Of a stretch of 64,000 bases of DNA, positions 33,444 through 41,744 are shown piece after piece. Below the pieces are notes generated by a model that saw only the letters and a list, made by a program, of their open reading frames with translations, was not told the DNA's origin and did no database searches. Where the stretch lies: positions 20,915 to 84,914 of the forward strand of contig CAYVFC010000018.1 in NCBI GenBank assembly GCA_964450715.1, in the 5' to 3' direction. The translations under genes and the position numbers were made by a program. The first letter of the stretch is position 1. Every line of letters begins with the position of its first letter. Origin of the DNA: CAYVFC01 sp964450715. Its GTDB lineage: Bacteria; Myxococcota_A; Polyangia; Polyangiales; JAFGIB01.

Positions 33444-35642
33444 TCACTCGGTCTTCGCCCTCTCGCCCGCGCCGCTGCGCGGCGTTGCCGGCGATTTCCA
33501 GCGCAGCAGCCGTATCGACGGTTCGCGGTTTCCGAAAAGATCGTGGGTCGAACGGTTGCTCAGCCGGTCGGATGCCAGCGGCTCGAAGGCGTTGTCGTGC
33601 AAGACCTTCGCGCACAGGGATCGGATGGTGGAATAGGCCCGCGGAAAGCGCCGCAGCGTCGTCTCGGTCGGCTGGATGGAACAGATCGACGACTCGACGT
33701 ATGCCTCGCATCCATTCGCCTGGCGGTCCGGCGGCGGAGGCGGTCGTTTGCCCTCTTCGTCCAGGGTGGAGAAGTGCAGGCCGCTGAAGGCGATGAGCAG
33801 AGGGCTTCGCGGCGCGTCGAGACAGCAGTCGAGGTCGTGCTCGTATGCCCGGTGCCGCATCGGCAGCTGGTAGACGGTGCACCCGTCGGGAAGCTGCAAC
33901 AGGTGTTGCTTCAAGAAGTCGTACTCGTCCTGAAAGGTATAGCGCGTCCGGTAGGTCGGTAGCGTCAGAAGTACGGTGGCCGCCCCGATTACCGCGACCA
34001 GCAAAAGCGAGAGGATCGAATCGCCGGGCGGGTGAAACGGAAGCGGTCGCGCGGTCGCGCCGCCGGCGGAAACCAGGGCAGCGCGGGCGCGCTGCAACCC
34101 GGAGAGGCAAACGACCAGGCCGAAGCCGGAGCTGATCAGAAACAGCGGGATGGTGCCGATAAAATAGCGCGCGCCCAGAATATCGCCATGACGTATATAG
34201 CGACCGAGGGGGATGAAGGCCGCCGCCAGGGAGAGTACGACGCAGGCCAGAAGGCGCGGTCGGTGTTTCAGCATCCAGGCGCCGCCGACGAGGGACAGAA
34301 GCGTCGCTACCGGAGAGAACCAGAACGGCGGGGTAAGGGAGATAAGAAAGTATTGAGGGATGAAATGGCCGGCGCTTTCCAGGAGGTCGCCAGCCCCGGG
34401 GTAGGGGTGGTGGGAGGGAAGGGCGATGGCGAGATAGCCGAGGACTCCGATCGCGCACCAGACCAAACCGTAAAGGGCGGTCAGGCCCGCGAGGCGGCGG
34501 GACGCTTCCGGAGCCCGCGCGCCCCGCTCTTCTTCGCCGAGCAGCCAGGGCCAGAGCGGGACGGCAGCCAGCCAGGGCCATGCGTCCAGGCGAGTCAGGC
34601 TGGCCGCGACGACCAGGGCCAGGGCGAGGCAGAGCAGCAGGGGATCTCGCCTGCCTACGCCGTGTATCCAGGCGGCGAGCGCTCCGAGCACGAGGGTCGC
34701 GCTGAGCACGTGGTCGCTGCCCGAGATGGAGACCAGGACGTGATAGGGGGAGAAAGCCGTAAAAAGCACCACACCCGCGGCGACCAGAGCCGGTGCCCTG
34801 CACCGCTTGACGATGGCAACCGCGATGGGAGCGGCAAGCGCACCCATTAGCGAGCTCGACACGAAGAGCGTCCGGTCGTTCCAGGGAAAGAGGGCGCGCA
34901 GCAGTCGCTGGAATTCGAAAACGCCCGGGCCGAACCGCCCGTAAAACGAACCTCGCAGCGGCAGCACCTCGGCGTACCAGTTGGCGAGCCGTGGCTCGAG
35001 ACCGAGACGCACGGCAGCGGCGACCGCGAAACCGATGGCGGCAAGGGCGAGCCAGGTACGGTCGACCCGGTGGTTGCGTCCGAGCATGGCCCGGATCGCG
35101 TGCAGGACCAGAAGCGCGAGGCAGAGCAGCAGCGCCCAGCGAGCCAGGTGTAGAGCGATCTCTTCCTCGGTCTGTAGCACCCGCGATCTTTGCGCGGTTT
35201 TGCCTCTGGTCTTCACGGTGAACACCCGGGAAAACTCGCCGCTCTCGACCTGCGCTTTCATCCGCTCGAACGCCGCCGGGCATCGCCTTTGAAACTCCGC
35301 GTCGGCCGCCAGCGACAGGTGCTCGCCCTTCACCGTCGACCGGACCAGACATCCCGCCGGGGCCAGCAGCACCGGTGCGAGCATCTCCTCCCCCGTCCAC
35401 CACCGGATTCGGGTCTTCCAGAACCGGGTTTTCACGGAGAGCAGGGTGCAGTCGAGATCCGCGTCTTGCGAGATCGCCGCGTGGAAGGCCTCGATGGTTT
35501 CGCGCGGAGCCACGCGTTGGCAGCTCTCCCGGAAGACCAGCTCGTCCTCGCTCTCGGCACCTCCGCCCTGCGCCCGCGCCGGGGCGGCGATCGCGCAGCT
35601 GGCGAGTACGACGATCGAGGCGATGTGGTGATGAAGCGGCAT
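33444..35642 (-). CDS. Polytopic membrane protein, glycosyltransferase-C-like
   Basis: A 732-residue protein beginning MPLHHHIASIVVLASCAIAAPARAQ, a signal peptide. A 150-residue exported region with several Cys follows, then about twelve hydrophobic helices, and then a C-terminal soluble region with Cys pairs (YEHDLDCCLDAP, ANGCEAYVESSICSI). The arrangement recalls GT-C glycosyltransferases such as the ArnT/PMT group, with acidic residues in the first large loop. I do not see a decisive catalytic motif. The TTG at 35663 gives a slightly longer variant. It lies between the HxsB-paired radical SAM gene (convergent) and a gene for a possible ABBA-fold protein on the same strand. The role is unknown; lipid-linked sugar transfer is the best guess. 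Confidence 0.55.
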   Translation of the reverse strand: MPLHHHIASIVVLASCAIAAPARAQGGGAESEDELVFRESCQRVAPRETIEAFHAAISQDADLDCTLLSVKTRFWKTRIRWWTGEEMLAPVLLAPAGCLVRSTVKGEHLSLAADAEFQRRCPAAFERMKAQVESGEFSRVFTVKTRGKTAQRSRVLQTEEEIALHLARWALLLCLALLVLHAIRAMLGRNHRVDRTWLALAAIGFAVAAAVRLGLEPRLANWYAEVLPLRGSFYGRFGPGVFEFQRLLRALFPWNDRTLFVSSSLMGALAAPIAVAIVKRCRAPALVAAGVVLFTAFSPYHVLVSISGSDHVLSATLVLGALAAWIHGVGRRDPLLLCLALALVVAASLTRLDAWPWLAAVPLWPWLLGEEERGARAPEASRRLAGLTALYGLVWCAIGVLGYLAIALPSHHPYPGAGDLLESAGHFIPQYFLISLTPPFWFSPVATLLSLVGGAWMLKHRPRLLACVVLSLAAAFIPLGRYIRHGDILGARYFIGTIPLFLISSGFGLVVCLSGLQRARAALVSAGGATARPLPFHPPGDSILSLLLVAVIGAATVLLTLPTYRTRYTFQDEYDFLKQHLLQLPDGCTVYQLPMRHRAYEHDLDCCLDAPRSPLLIAFSGLHFSTLDEEGKRPPPPPDRQANGCEAYVESSICSIQPTETTLRRFPRAYSTIRSLCAKVLHDNAFEPLASDRLSNRSTHDLFGNREPSIRLLRWKSPATPRSGAGERAKTE

Positions 35643-35669
35643 GGATGCGATCGAACCAGGCAAGTCGGG

Positions 35670-36620
35670 TTAGAAGGTCCCGTACAGCCCGGTCTTCTGC
35701 CACTCGATCTTTCCCTCCGGCGCGGCGAAGTCCAGCCCCACGTCCCAGGACAGATGGCCGAACGCTTCCCGGTTACGCTCTACGAAGGACAGGACCGGCT
35801 CGGGCCAGCGGTTGTTTTCTAGAAACCACAAGAGGCGTTCGGTGTCGATACCGGCGAAATAGATCGCATCGCTGTTCCGCTTGGCGGCCAGACAGATGGT
35901 CCGGCAGGCGTAGAGGTTGGGTGCCAGCACCTTTTGAATGTCGACACCGCAGGCGCTGCCGTGGATCAAACCGTTGGACAGGTGCTCGACCAGCGCCCGC
36001 AGGCGATCGGGCTCGTTCATCTCGAAGAAGGTGTAGTGGTTGGCGTGCTCGATGCCGTCGATCCGTACGTCATAGGAGACGCCGCTGTTCATGTAGACGT
36101 GGAGCAGATCGACCCGTCCTCGGGAGAGGACCTCGTCGTCGATGTCCAGGCTGAGCATGATGCGGGGCGCGTGCGCGGGAGATTCCGGAACCACCCGGAG
36201 CAGGCCGTCCAGACCGCGCAGCACCTGCTCCACGGTAATGGGAGCGGCGATCCGTTCGGGTGGCTCCCGGTGGCGGCTCGACGAGGCGAGCGCCCGGAAG
36301 TAGAAGTAGAGTTCCGCGACCAGCTCGCCCTGTACCAGCTTGACGCCCCAGACGGTTCGGTTGCGGCCGAGCGCCTGCCGGATGCCGGCGATGAGCTCCA
36401 CCCACCTCTGCCGCTGCCGGCTCCGTCCCAGCAGCTGATAGAGCAGGTTCACGCTGGCGAGCTTGCCGGCGGGAGGACATCGCGGCGCATAGGGACGCAT
36501 GGTGTAGTCGTAAAAGGTATCGTTCTCATCGCAGTATTCGGTTGCGAAGGGAGCGGGCAGCAGCGGCTCCGGTCCGGCCGGGGCGCAGGCTTTGTTCGCG
36601 TCATCCGTGCGGTTCGTCAT
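35670..36620 (-). CDS. Unknown protein, possibly ABBA prenyltransferase-like
   Basis: A 316-residue soluble protein from the ATG that overlaps the upstream radical SAM gene by 20 bp. It alternates strands and helices: NRTVWGVKLVQGELVAELYF, RIMLSLDIDDEVLSRGRVDL, TICLAAKRNSDAIYFAGID, LLWFLENNRWPEPVLSFVER, SWDVGLDF and KIEWQKTGLYGTF. This order loosely follows cyanobactin O-prenyltransferases (LynF/TruF/PagF), which end with a similar N-x-x-x-LYY, RxxL-x-x-YF, LPYxW, K-x-E-x-x-x-LYY pattern. The resemblance is weak and made by eye. Translational coupling to a radical SAM gene says the two act together. Confident as a real gene, not as a family. Confidence 0.6.
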   Translation of the reverse strand: MTNRTDDANKACAPAGPEPLLPAPFATEYCDENDTFYDYTMRPYAPRCPPAGKLASVNLLYQLLGRSRQRQRWVELIAGIRQALGRNRTVWGVKLVQGELVAELYFYFRALASSSRHREPPERIAAPITVEQVLRGLDGLLRVVPESPAHAPRIMLSLDIDDEVLSRGRVDLLHVYMNSGVSYDVRIDGIEHANHYTFFEMNEPDRLRALVEHLSNGLIHGSACGVDIQKVLAPNLYACRTICLAAKRNSDAIYFAGIDTERLLWFLENNRWPEPVLSFVERNREAFGHLSWDVGLDFAAPEGKIEWQKTGLYGTF

Positions 36621-37974
36621 GGCAGGGCTTTCCTCGGCCGCCGTTCTCCGTCGGCTTCCGCTCCGGCGCAATCCGCAGCCTTCCATCGTCGTTGCGCGAC
36701 AGCACCGGTAGCAGGGTATAGAGGAAGCGGGTCAGCAGCCGTCGATCCGGGCGCGTCGACCCCTTGCCGAATAGCGAGACGTCGAACCCCGCGGTCTGCG
36801 CGTCGCGGCGCTCGCTCTGGTCTCGCTCCTGCAGTACCACCTCGACCGGGTGCCGTCCGTCGACCTCGAAACCCAGAGAGACCCGCCCCGGAAGCAGCCG
36901 CGTGCCGGTGTATTTCCAGAGGCTGGTTTCCAGCAGGGGAGTGCCGTCCGCTCCGCGAAGCAGTTCGCGCCAATCTCCATCCGTCGTCGGCGGACCGGAC
37001 GCGGGAGCGATTCGCTTGCCGTATGCTTCCGGAAGCAGCCGGTTCGCTTCCCAGCCGAACCTTTCGATATAGGGCACCGGTAATCCCTGGCAGGGACCGG
37101 AGCGCCGGCAGGCCGCCTGGTAAAAGCAGGCGAAGGGGGGAAAGGCCTGCCAGAATGCCTCCTCTATCATGGTTTCCGGTAGAGCCGGCTCGAACAGGTG
37201 GCCCCGCTCGCCCAGGATACATCTGGGAAGCCAGGTGACGGCGACCTCGCGGTCATCGCCTTGCAGCCGGTCCAGCCCGCGGTTCAGAGCCGGTGTCAGA
37301 TCCGCCAGCGAAACCATCAGCTGGTGCTGCTTCGGGCTCACCGGTACGAATCCGTACAGCTCCACCCGCGCCGGTCGATACCCGCCGACGAAATCCATGA
37401 TCCGCTCGAGGTGGCCGATGTTCAGGGAGAAGAGCACGGTGTTGGTGATGAGGGTGACGCCGAGCCCGGCCAGGTTGCCCAGGCCCTGCGCCATCTCCTC
37501 GAAGCCGCCCGCCCGCCCGGTGATGCGCTGGTCGAGATGCGGCTCGTGCGCTCTGACCGAGACGTAGAGCTCGTCCACGCCGGCCGCCACCAGCGACCGC
37601 GCGTAGTCCGGGTCGCCGAAACGCCGTCCGTTGGACTGAATGCGGATGTGCCGGTAGGCGCCGCTATCCCGCGCATATTCGATGTATCGAAGCAGGTCTT
37701 CTTCCAGCGTCACCTCGGCGCCGGAAAGGACCAGGCGGTGGAAGCGTTTCTCTTCCGCGTTCCGGTCGACATGGCTCTTGAAGGTCTCGAAGGCCATGCC
37801 GGCGCTCCGGTCGCGCATCCCTTCCACCAGGCAGATGCGGCAGCGGTTGTTGCAGCGAAAGCCCACGGTCAGCGTTTGGGCGCCAACCGGCGAAAGCGGG
37901 GACGGTCCGCGCTCGTCACGCTCGCCGGTCGCTTCGCGCGAGAGGTCGTTTTCGCTGATGGTCGAGGTCGCCAT
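36601..37974 (-). CDS. Radical SAM protein with C-terminal domain shared with the nitrogenase-like chimera
   Basis: A 457-residue protein. Cys41, Cys45 and Cys48 lie in FRCNNRCRICLVEG. LVLSGAEVTLEEDLLRY has GAE where most relatives have GGEP, and RIQSNGRRFGDPDY follows. FACFYQAACRRSGPCQG near 285-300 could bind an auxiliary cluster. The last 120 residues form a separate domain: WKYTGTRLLPGRVSLGFEVD, PVEVVLQERD, RRLLTRFLYTLLPVLSRND. This pattern recurs near the N-terminus of the nitrogenase-like protein encoded about 1.1 kb upstream. It is coupled to the following ABBA-like gene. The altered GGEP motif may change SAM handling but is tolerated in other radical SAM enzymes. Confidence 0.82.
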   Translation of the reverse strand: MATSTISENDLSREATGERDERGPSPLSPVGAQTLTVGFRCNNRCRICLVEGMRDRSAGMAFETFKSHVDRNAEEKRFHRLVLSGAEVTLEEDLLRYIEYARDSGAYRHIRIQSNGRRFGDPDYARSLVAAGVDELYVSVRAHEPHLDQRITGRAGGFEEMAQGLGNLAGLGVTLITNTVLFSLNIGHLERIMDFVGGYRPARVELYGFVPVSPKQHQLMVSLADLTPALNRGLDRLQGDDREVAVTWLPRCILGERGHLFEPALPETMIEEAFWQAFPPFACFYQAACRRSGPCQGLPVPYIERFGWEANRLLPEAYGKRIAPASGPPTTDGDWRELLRGADGTPLLETSLWKYTGTRLLPGRVSLGFEVDGRHPVEVVLQERDQSERRDAQTAGFDVSLFGKGSTRPDRRLLTRFLYTLLPVLSRNDDGRLRIAPERKPTENGGRGKPCHDEPHG

Positions 37975-38067
37975 GAAGAGTCTGCAAGCGAGTCAGGAGG
38001 TGTAGCGCGATCGAGCCCCTCTTGCCGGTGGAATTCTAACAGACAAGATCGTACGATTCCAGGCAGC

Positions 38068-39075
38068 TTGAAGGACGGGTATCCGCAGCCATGGTGTCCC
38101 ACGTGCGGCTTGCAGAATGAGTGTCGCGAGCGCCGCCGGATATGTGCGGACTATCCCGCGTGCCATCGGGGCCTGCGAGGTCTCGGGGTCGATTCGATGC
38201 GGCAACTGGCCCAGCGGCTCTGTCGCCATCATCGCGTGCAAGACCCCCGGGTGGAGGCGGTATTCCAGCTCGTCGCCGAGTTGCTCGGCCGACACGGCAC
38301 CCGCTACGCGGAGATCTTCGAGCCGTCGTTGAGCTGGCTCGGAGCCGAAGCGCAGCTGCTGCGCTTCTCTTACGCGTTTCCCGGGTATGGCGAGCAGCCC
38401 GAGGATACCGCGCGCTGCATCCTGGATCTGTGCCGTCCCTTTGGCACTGGGGTGAGGGAGGTGGCGGCTCGGGTCGTCCGCGCGCTTCAGGCCGGGTGCG
38501 TCGAGCAACCGCTGTTTGGCCTGGCCTACGACGGTCCGGAGAGCTGGCGGGTGAAGCTCTACCTGCAGTTCCGCGCCGAACACGGCCGGGAGGCGTCGGC
38601 CCTGGCCGCACGGCTGCTCGGCGGTAGAAAGCTAGAAGGTGGCGATGGCGAGGGCGAGGGCGAGCTGCACATGCTCGGGCTGGACGTCGGGGACGGCGGG
38701 GTCCAGCGGGCCAAGCTTTACTACAGGTATCCCCGGCTTTCGGTGGCTGATTTCGCGGCGCGGATGGGACGCGTCGAGCTGGTCGCCGATCTGGCCAGGG
38801 CAGGGATGGCCGAGCTCTGCGAGCTGCTCGCCATCCACCACCTGACATCAGCCGGCGCCGGCGACATCGGACCGGTGCGGGAGATCGACTTCGCGCTGAG
38901 GGACAACGGGCTGTTGCCGCGGGACCTGGAGGCCAGCCCGTCCCTGGCGCGCCTCTTCGATCCGGCCGGCCCGGCCGCCCCTCTTTTCGCGAGCTTTCCC
39001 CTGGCCATCCGGCGCGTTTCCGTGGCAACCGGTGGATCGGACAAGCTCAACGTCTACTACCTGCTCACCGGGTGA
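38068..39075 (+). CDS. Unknown Cys-motif protein, possibly ABBA prenyltransferase-like
   Basis: About 335 residues if it starts at the TTG, or 293 from the ATG at 38197. The TTG reading includes a tight Cys set, PWCPTCGLQNECRERRRIC then YPAC, that looks like a metal-binding knuckle. The main part is alternating: AQLLRFSYAFPG, LFGLAYDGPESWRVKLYLQF, LHMLGLDVGDGGVQRAKLYY, VREIDFALRDNGLL and SDKLNVYYLLTG. Repeated R/K-x-K-L/N-x-Y-Y strands and a G-L/I-D strand are features of ABBA-barrel prenyltransferases, including the RiPP O-prenyltransferases. The match is by eye and uncertain. It is transcribed opposite to the flanking radical SAM and nitrogenase-like genes and converges with the latter at an 18-bp gap. 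Confidence 0.55.
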   Translation: MKDGYPQPWCPTCGLQNECRERRRICADYPACHRGLRGLGVDSMRQLAQRLCRHHRVQDPRVEAVFQLVAELLGRHGTRYAEIFEPSLSWLGAEAQLLRFSYAFPGYGEQPEDTARCILDLCRPFGTGVREVAARVVRALQAGCVEQPLFGLAYDGPESWRVKLYLQFRAEHGREASALAARLLGGRKLEGGDGEGEGELHMLGLDVGDGGVQRAKLYYRYPRLSVADFAARMGRVELVADLARAGMAELCELLAIHHLTSAGAGDIGPVREIDFALRDNGLLPRDLEASPSLARLFDPAGPAAPLFASFPLAIRRVSVATGGSDKLNVYYLLTG

Positions 39076-39093
39076 AGCGGGGGCGCGGTCCGC

Positions 39094-41262
39094 TCAGGAC
39101 CGGGAAAGGAACATCCGGTCGAGCTCGCCCCGGGGCAAGGGTCTGGGTACGGCGAGATCCGCGGGGGCGAGAGCGGCGATCTTTGCCCCGAGCTCGCGCA
39201 GGGCGACCGCGGCCGCGCAGGAGGGGTTGCCGTCCACCACCGGAATGCGTTCTAGCTCGGCCCTGGCCACCTCGCGGTCTTGCGGTATCGCGTGGACAAC
39301 CCGGGTACCGATGGAGCCGGCGAGCTGCTCCACGCGTTCGGCTTCGCGCTCCAGCCCGCGCAGGTTCGCGATCAACCCGCCCAGCCGGACTCCATTCCGC
39401 GAGTAGTGCCTGACCGCCTGCGAGATGTTGTTCGCCGCGTACAGGGAGCGAAACTCGCCCGAGGTTACGATGTATACCTCATCGCCGTAGCCCGATCGCA
39501 TGGGAGCCGAGAAACCTCCGCAGACCACGTCTCCCAGCACGTCGAACAGGATCACGTCGTAACGGGCGCGCAGCGTTTGCGGATCGCCGATCAACTCCAG
39601 CTCGCCCCGTTGCCGCATCTGTACGATGAAGTCCTGCAGCTCCGCCAACAGCCGCGGGGCCCGGGGATGGCGCCCGGCCGGGGAACTTCCCTCGCTTGCG
39701 GACTGCGCGAAATCCCCTGAGGTAGACCCGACCGCGGCGATCTGCAAGCCGAGCTCCTCGAAGAACGCTGCCAGAGGACCCAGCGTGATACGGTCTGCAA
39801 ATACCATCACGCTCTTGCCAAAACAGAAGCGCGGCAGGATCCATTCCAGCCGGGGTGCCAGGGCGGCCAGCTCCCGGTCCAGGAAGCGCTCGGCGGCATC
39901 CTCCACGCCCAGCGGGCGGGCGATCGACCGGACCCAGTCGACCGTACCCCCGATCCCCAGGGGAAGGGCGGTGGGCAGATGGTCGGCGCCGACCCGCTCC
40001 GCCAGTCGGCGGGCGCCGGTCCATCCCGGGGCCAGGTCGATGACCGCCCGGCCGAGCTCTTGCAGCAGGTCGGTGAACATCGTTCGCGTGCAATGCCAGG
40101 TGTTGACGACCGCCAGCGAAGCGGAACCGAGATCCCGGATGTCGTCCAGCGAAAAGCGCGGGAAGACCGGCCCGAGCATCTGTAGGCCCATCGCCCGCAG
40201 ATGCCGGGCGAGCTCCCCCGCACTATCGAGCTCAATGCCGAACAGGCAGACCCGGCCGGGGCGCGGCGCGCGGTCGCCTTCGCCCAGCGCGGCATAGACA
40301 TCGCGCCAGAATCCAGATACCTGCGCCAGATAGGACTCGCGTACCAGCTTGATCTCGTAGAGCACCAGGGGGATGCGCGTCTGCCGGCGGAATGCCTCGG
40401 CCGCTCCCGTGATGTCTTCACCGATCAGGCGACTGAGGCAGGAATCGATCAGGATCACCAGCCGGGGAGGCCGCGGCAGGGAGCGGATGGCGTCGAGGCA
40501 CTGCGCAGGTCTGTCGCCTCCCATTAGCGCGTAGTCGCCCTTCAGGCTCGACTGAAAGATGTGGCGGAAGAGATCGGCGGAGGGCGCCCCTACCCAGGGA
40601 GCGGAGACCGCCGAGCTGGCGGGAGGCGAGGATACGAAAGAGAAAAGGTTGAAGCATTCACGGTCGCAGCAGGTGGCGACCGCCACCTCGGGCTGCGAAC
40701 CCATGATCATGTAAAACCAGCTGGAGTCGTCGGGGGGAACGACGTCGAGCAGGTCGACGTTGAATTCCGCCGGCATGTGGCCCGCGGGCGGATCGCCCCG
40801 ATCGAAGTCGAGCGAGAAGGCGGGCGGTAGGTTGCGGGAGAGCAGGTAACCGACAAACGCCTCCACCCGGTGCGCCGCATCGAGGCGTTCGTCCGCTGTC
40901 CGCTCGTCCTCCTGCACCGCCAGCGCGATCGGCTCCCAGCGCAGCACCGGATCCCGGTCGAGCGTCTCCGCCAGCGCCAGGCGCAGTAACACGGTCCGCT
41001 TGCGGCTCTCGAATCTCAGGTTGACGGCGCCCTCGTACTCGTCCATCGCGGCGAGGTGATAGTCGAAGTAACGCGTCTTGCCCTTTACCAGCAGGTCGGG
41101 GCAGAGCCGGTGGAAGAGCCGGATTCCCCAGTAGACGGTGCGCAGATTGCGGTTGCGCCAGATCAGCAGCGGGGAACGGGTTTCCTCCTGAAGGCAATGG
41201 ATACGGCGAGCAACGTGCTCGCAGATTTCGCCCACCGCCCTTTCGCTTCGCGGCGACGGCAT
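39094..41262 (-). CDS. Chimeric nitrogenase-like protein: NifD-type domain joined to C-terminal half of NifH
   Basis: A 722-residue protein. Residues 1-175 are an N-terminal extension (GAVNLRFESRKRTVLLRLAL, RVEAFVGYLLSRN). Residues about 180-560 resemble a nitrogenase component-1 subunit (NifD/E, BchN, CfbD group): GDYALMGGDRPAQCLDAI, LVILIDSCLSRLIGEDITGA with a cluster-type Cys275, LAVVNTWHC, GKSVMVFADRITLGPLAAFF. Residues 568-695 are unmistakably NifH: VLGDVVCGGFSAPM (second signature, with the second 4Fe-4S Cys), LYAANNISQAV, RLGGLIANLRG and HAIPQDREVARAE. The NifH P-loop (GKGGIGKS) and the first cluster Cys region are absent, so this part cannot act as a normal ATP-driven reductase. The 5' end appears frameshifted. 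Function unknown. Confidence 0.8.
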   Translation of the reverse strand: MPSPRSERAVGEICEHVARRIHCLQEETRSPLLIWRNRNLRTVYWGIRLFHRLCPDLLVKGKTRYFDYHLAAMDEYEGAVNLRFESRKRTVLLRLALAETLDRDPVLRWEPIALAVQEDERTADERLDAAHRVEAFVGYLLSRNLPPAFSLDFDRGDPPAGHMPAEFNVDLLDVVPPDDSSWFYMIMGSQPEVAVATCCDRECFNLFSFVSSPPASSAVSAPWVGAPSADLFRHIFQSSLKGDYALMGGDRPAQCLDAIRSLPRPPRLVILIDSCLSRLIGEDITGAAEAFRRQTRIPLVLYEIKLVRESYLAQVSGFWRDVYAALGEGDRAPRPGRVCLFGIELDSAGELARHLRAMGLQMLGPVFPRFSLDDIRDLGSASLAVVNTWHCTRTMFTDLLQELGRAVIDLAPGWTGARRLAERVGADHLPTALPLGIGGTVDWVRSIARPLGVEDAAERFLDRELAALAPRLEWILPRFCFGKSVMVFADRITLGPLAAFFEELGLQIAAVGSTSGDFAQSASEGSSPAGRHPRAPRLLAELQDFIVQMRQRGELELIGDPQTLRARYDVILFDVLGDVVCGGFSAPMRSGYGDEVYIVTSGEFRSLYAANNISQAVRHYSRNGVRLGGLIANLRGLEREAERVEQLAGSIGTRVVHAIPQDREVARAELERIPVVDGNPSCAAAVALRELGAKIAALAPADLAVPRPLPRGELDRMFLSRS

Positions 41263-41530
41263 CGGACGGCAGGTTTGCAGGGGATATCACCCCGTTGCCA
41301 TTGGGGAGCTCTGCTTCCACCGCCGTGCCCGGGGAGGTCTCGGTCCAGCGCAGAGCGACCTGCCTCCCCCCCCGGGCCAGTAGCAGCCGTACCGAGCCGT
41401 CCTTGACGACCTCGACCGATGCCGCTTTCAGGTCTGTATTCAACAGGATCTGCCGCTCCAGCTCCGCGAGCAGGAGGTGAATCGAATCGCCATCCGGATT
41501 TACAGAGGATTCGGTCTTGTATACCGCCAT
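41255..41530 (-). pseudogene. Probable original N-terminus of the nitrogenase-like chimera, in another frame
   Basis: From an ATG at 41530 the frame reads MAVYKTESSVNPDGDSIHLL, then LERQILLNTDLKAASVEVVK, GSVRLLLARGGRQVALRWTE and VEAELPNGNGVISPANL, coherent protein sequence. Its frame then collapses into the shadow of the chimera's coding frame, which itself has a TGA just upstream of its own first ATG. The simplest explanation is a single gene with a one-base shift between about 41240 and 41275, caused by mutation, sequencing error or programmed frameshifting. The intact protein would be about 810 residues. Confidence 0.55.
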
Positions 41531-41744
41531 ACGATACCCGGCCGATGTTCCGCGGCCGTCTGATGATCCCCGCGATTCCGCCTGAACGAGCGATCCTGCG
41601 AGCGGGTCGACACCGCGTTCCGTCGCGCAATTCCCGATCGAATGATGCACGAACTCCGCGGTACGGCAAAGGGAAAACCGAGCCCCCGGCCCGCCCGCGC
41701 GGCTGCCGAGTCACGCCGCAGAAATCAAGCGGTTCGCCTCTCTT

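Noticed and set aside
33226..35703. Minus-strand 825-residue frame overlapping the membrane protein gene
   Set aside because: Its translation is Arg/Pro/Gly-rich with no hydrophobic helices; the other frame gives a clear signal peptide and membrane segments.
37198..38067. Long plus-strand open frame continuous with the 38068 gene
   Set aside because: Upstream of 38068 it is the mirror image of the radical SAM gene on the minus strand, with no protein-like motif; only the downstream part is coherent.
40658..41235. Continuation of the frame from the ATG at 41530 through the nitrogenase-like gene
   Set aside because: Beyond about 41240 it is a shadow of the chimera in another frame (Arg/Gly/Pro-rich); a 600-bp overlap of two real genes is unlikely.
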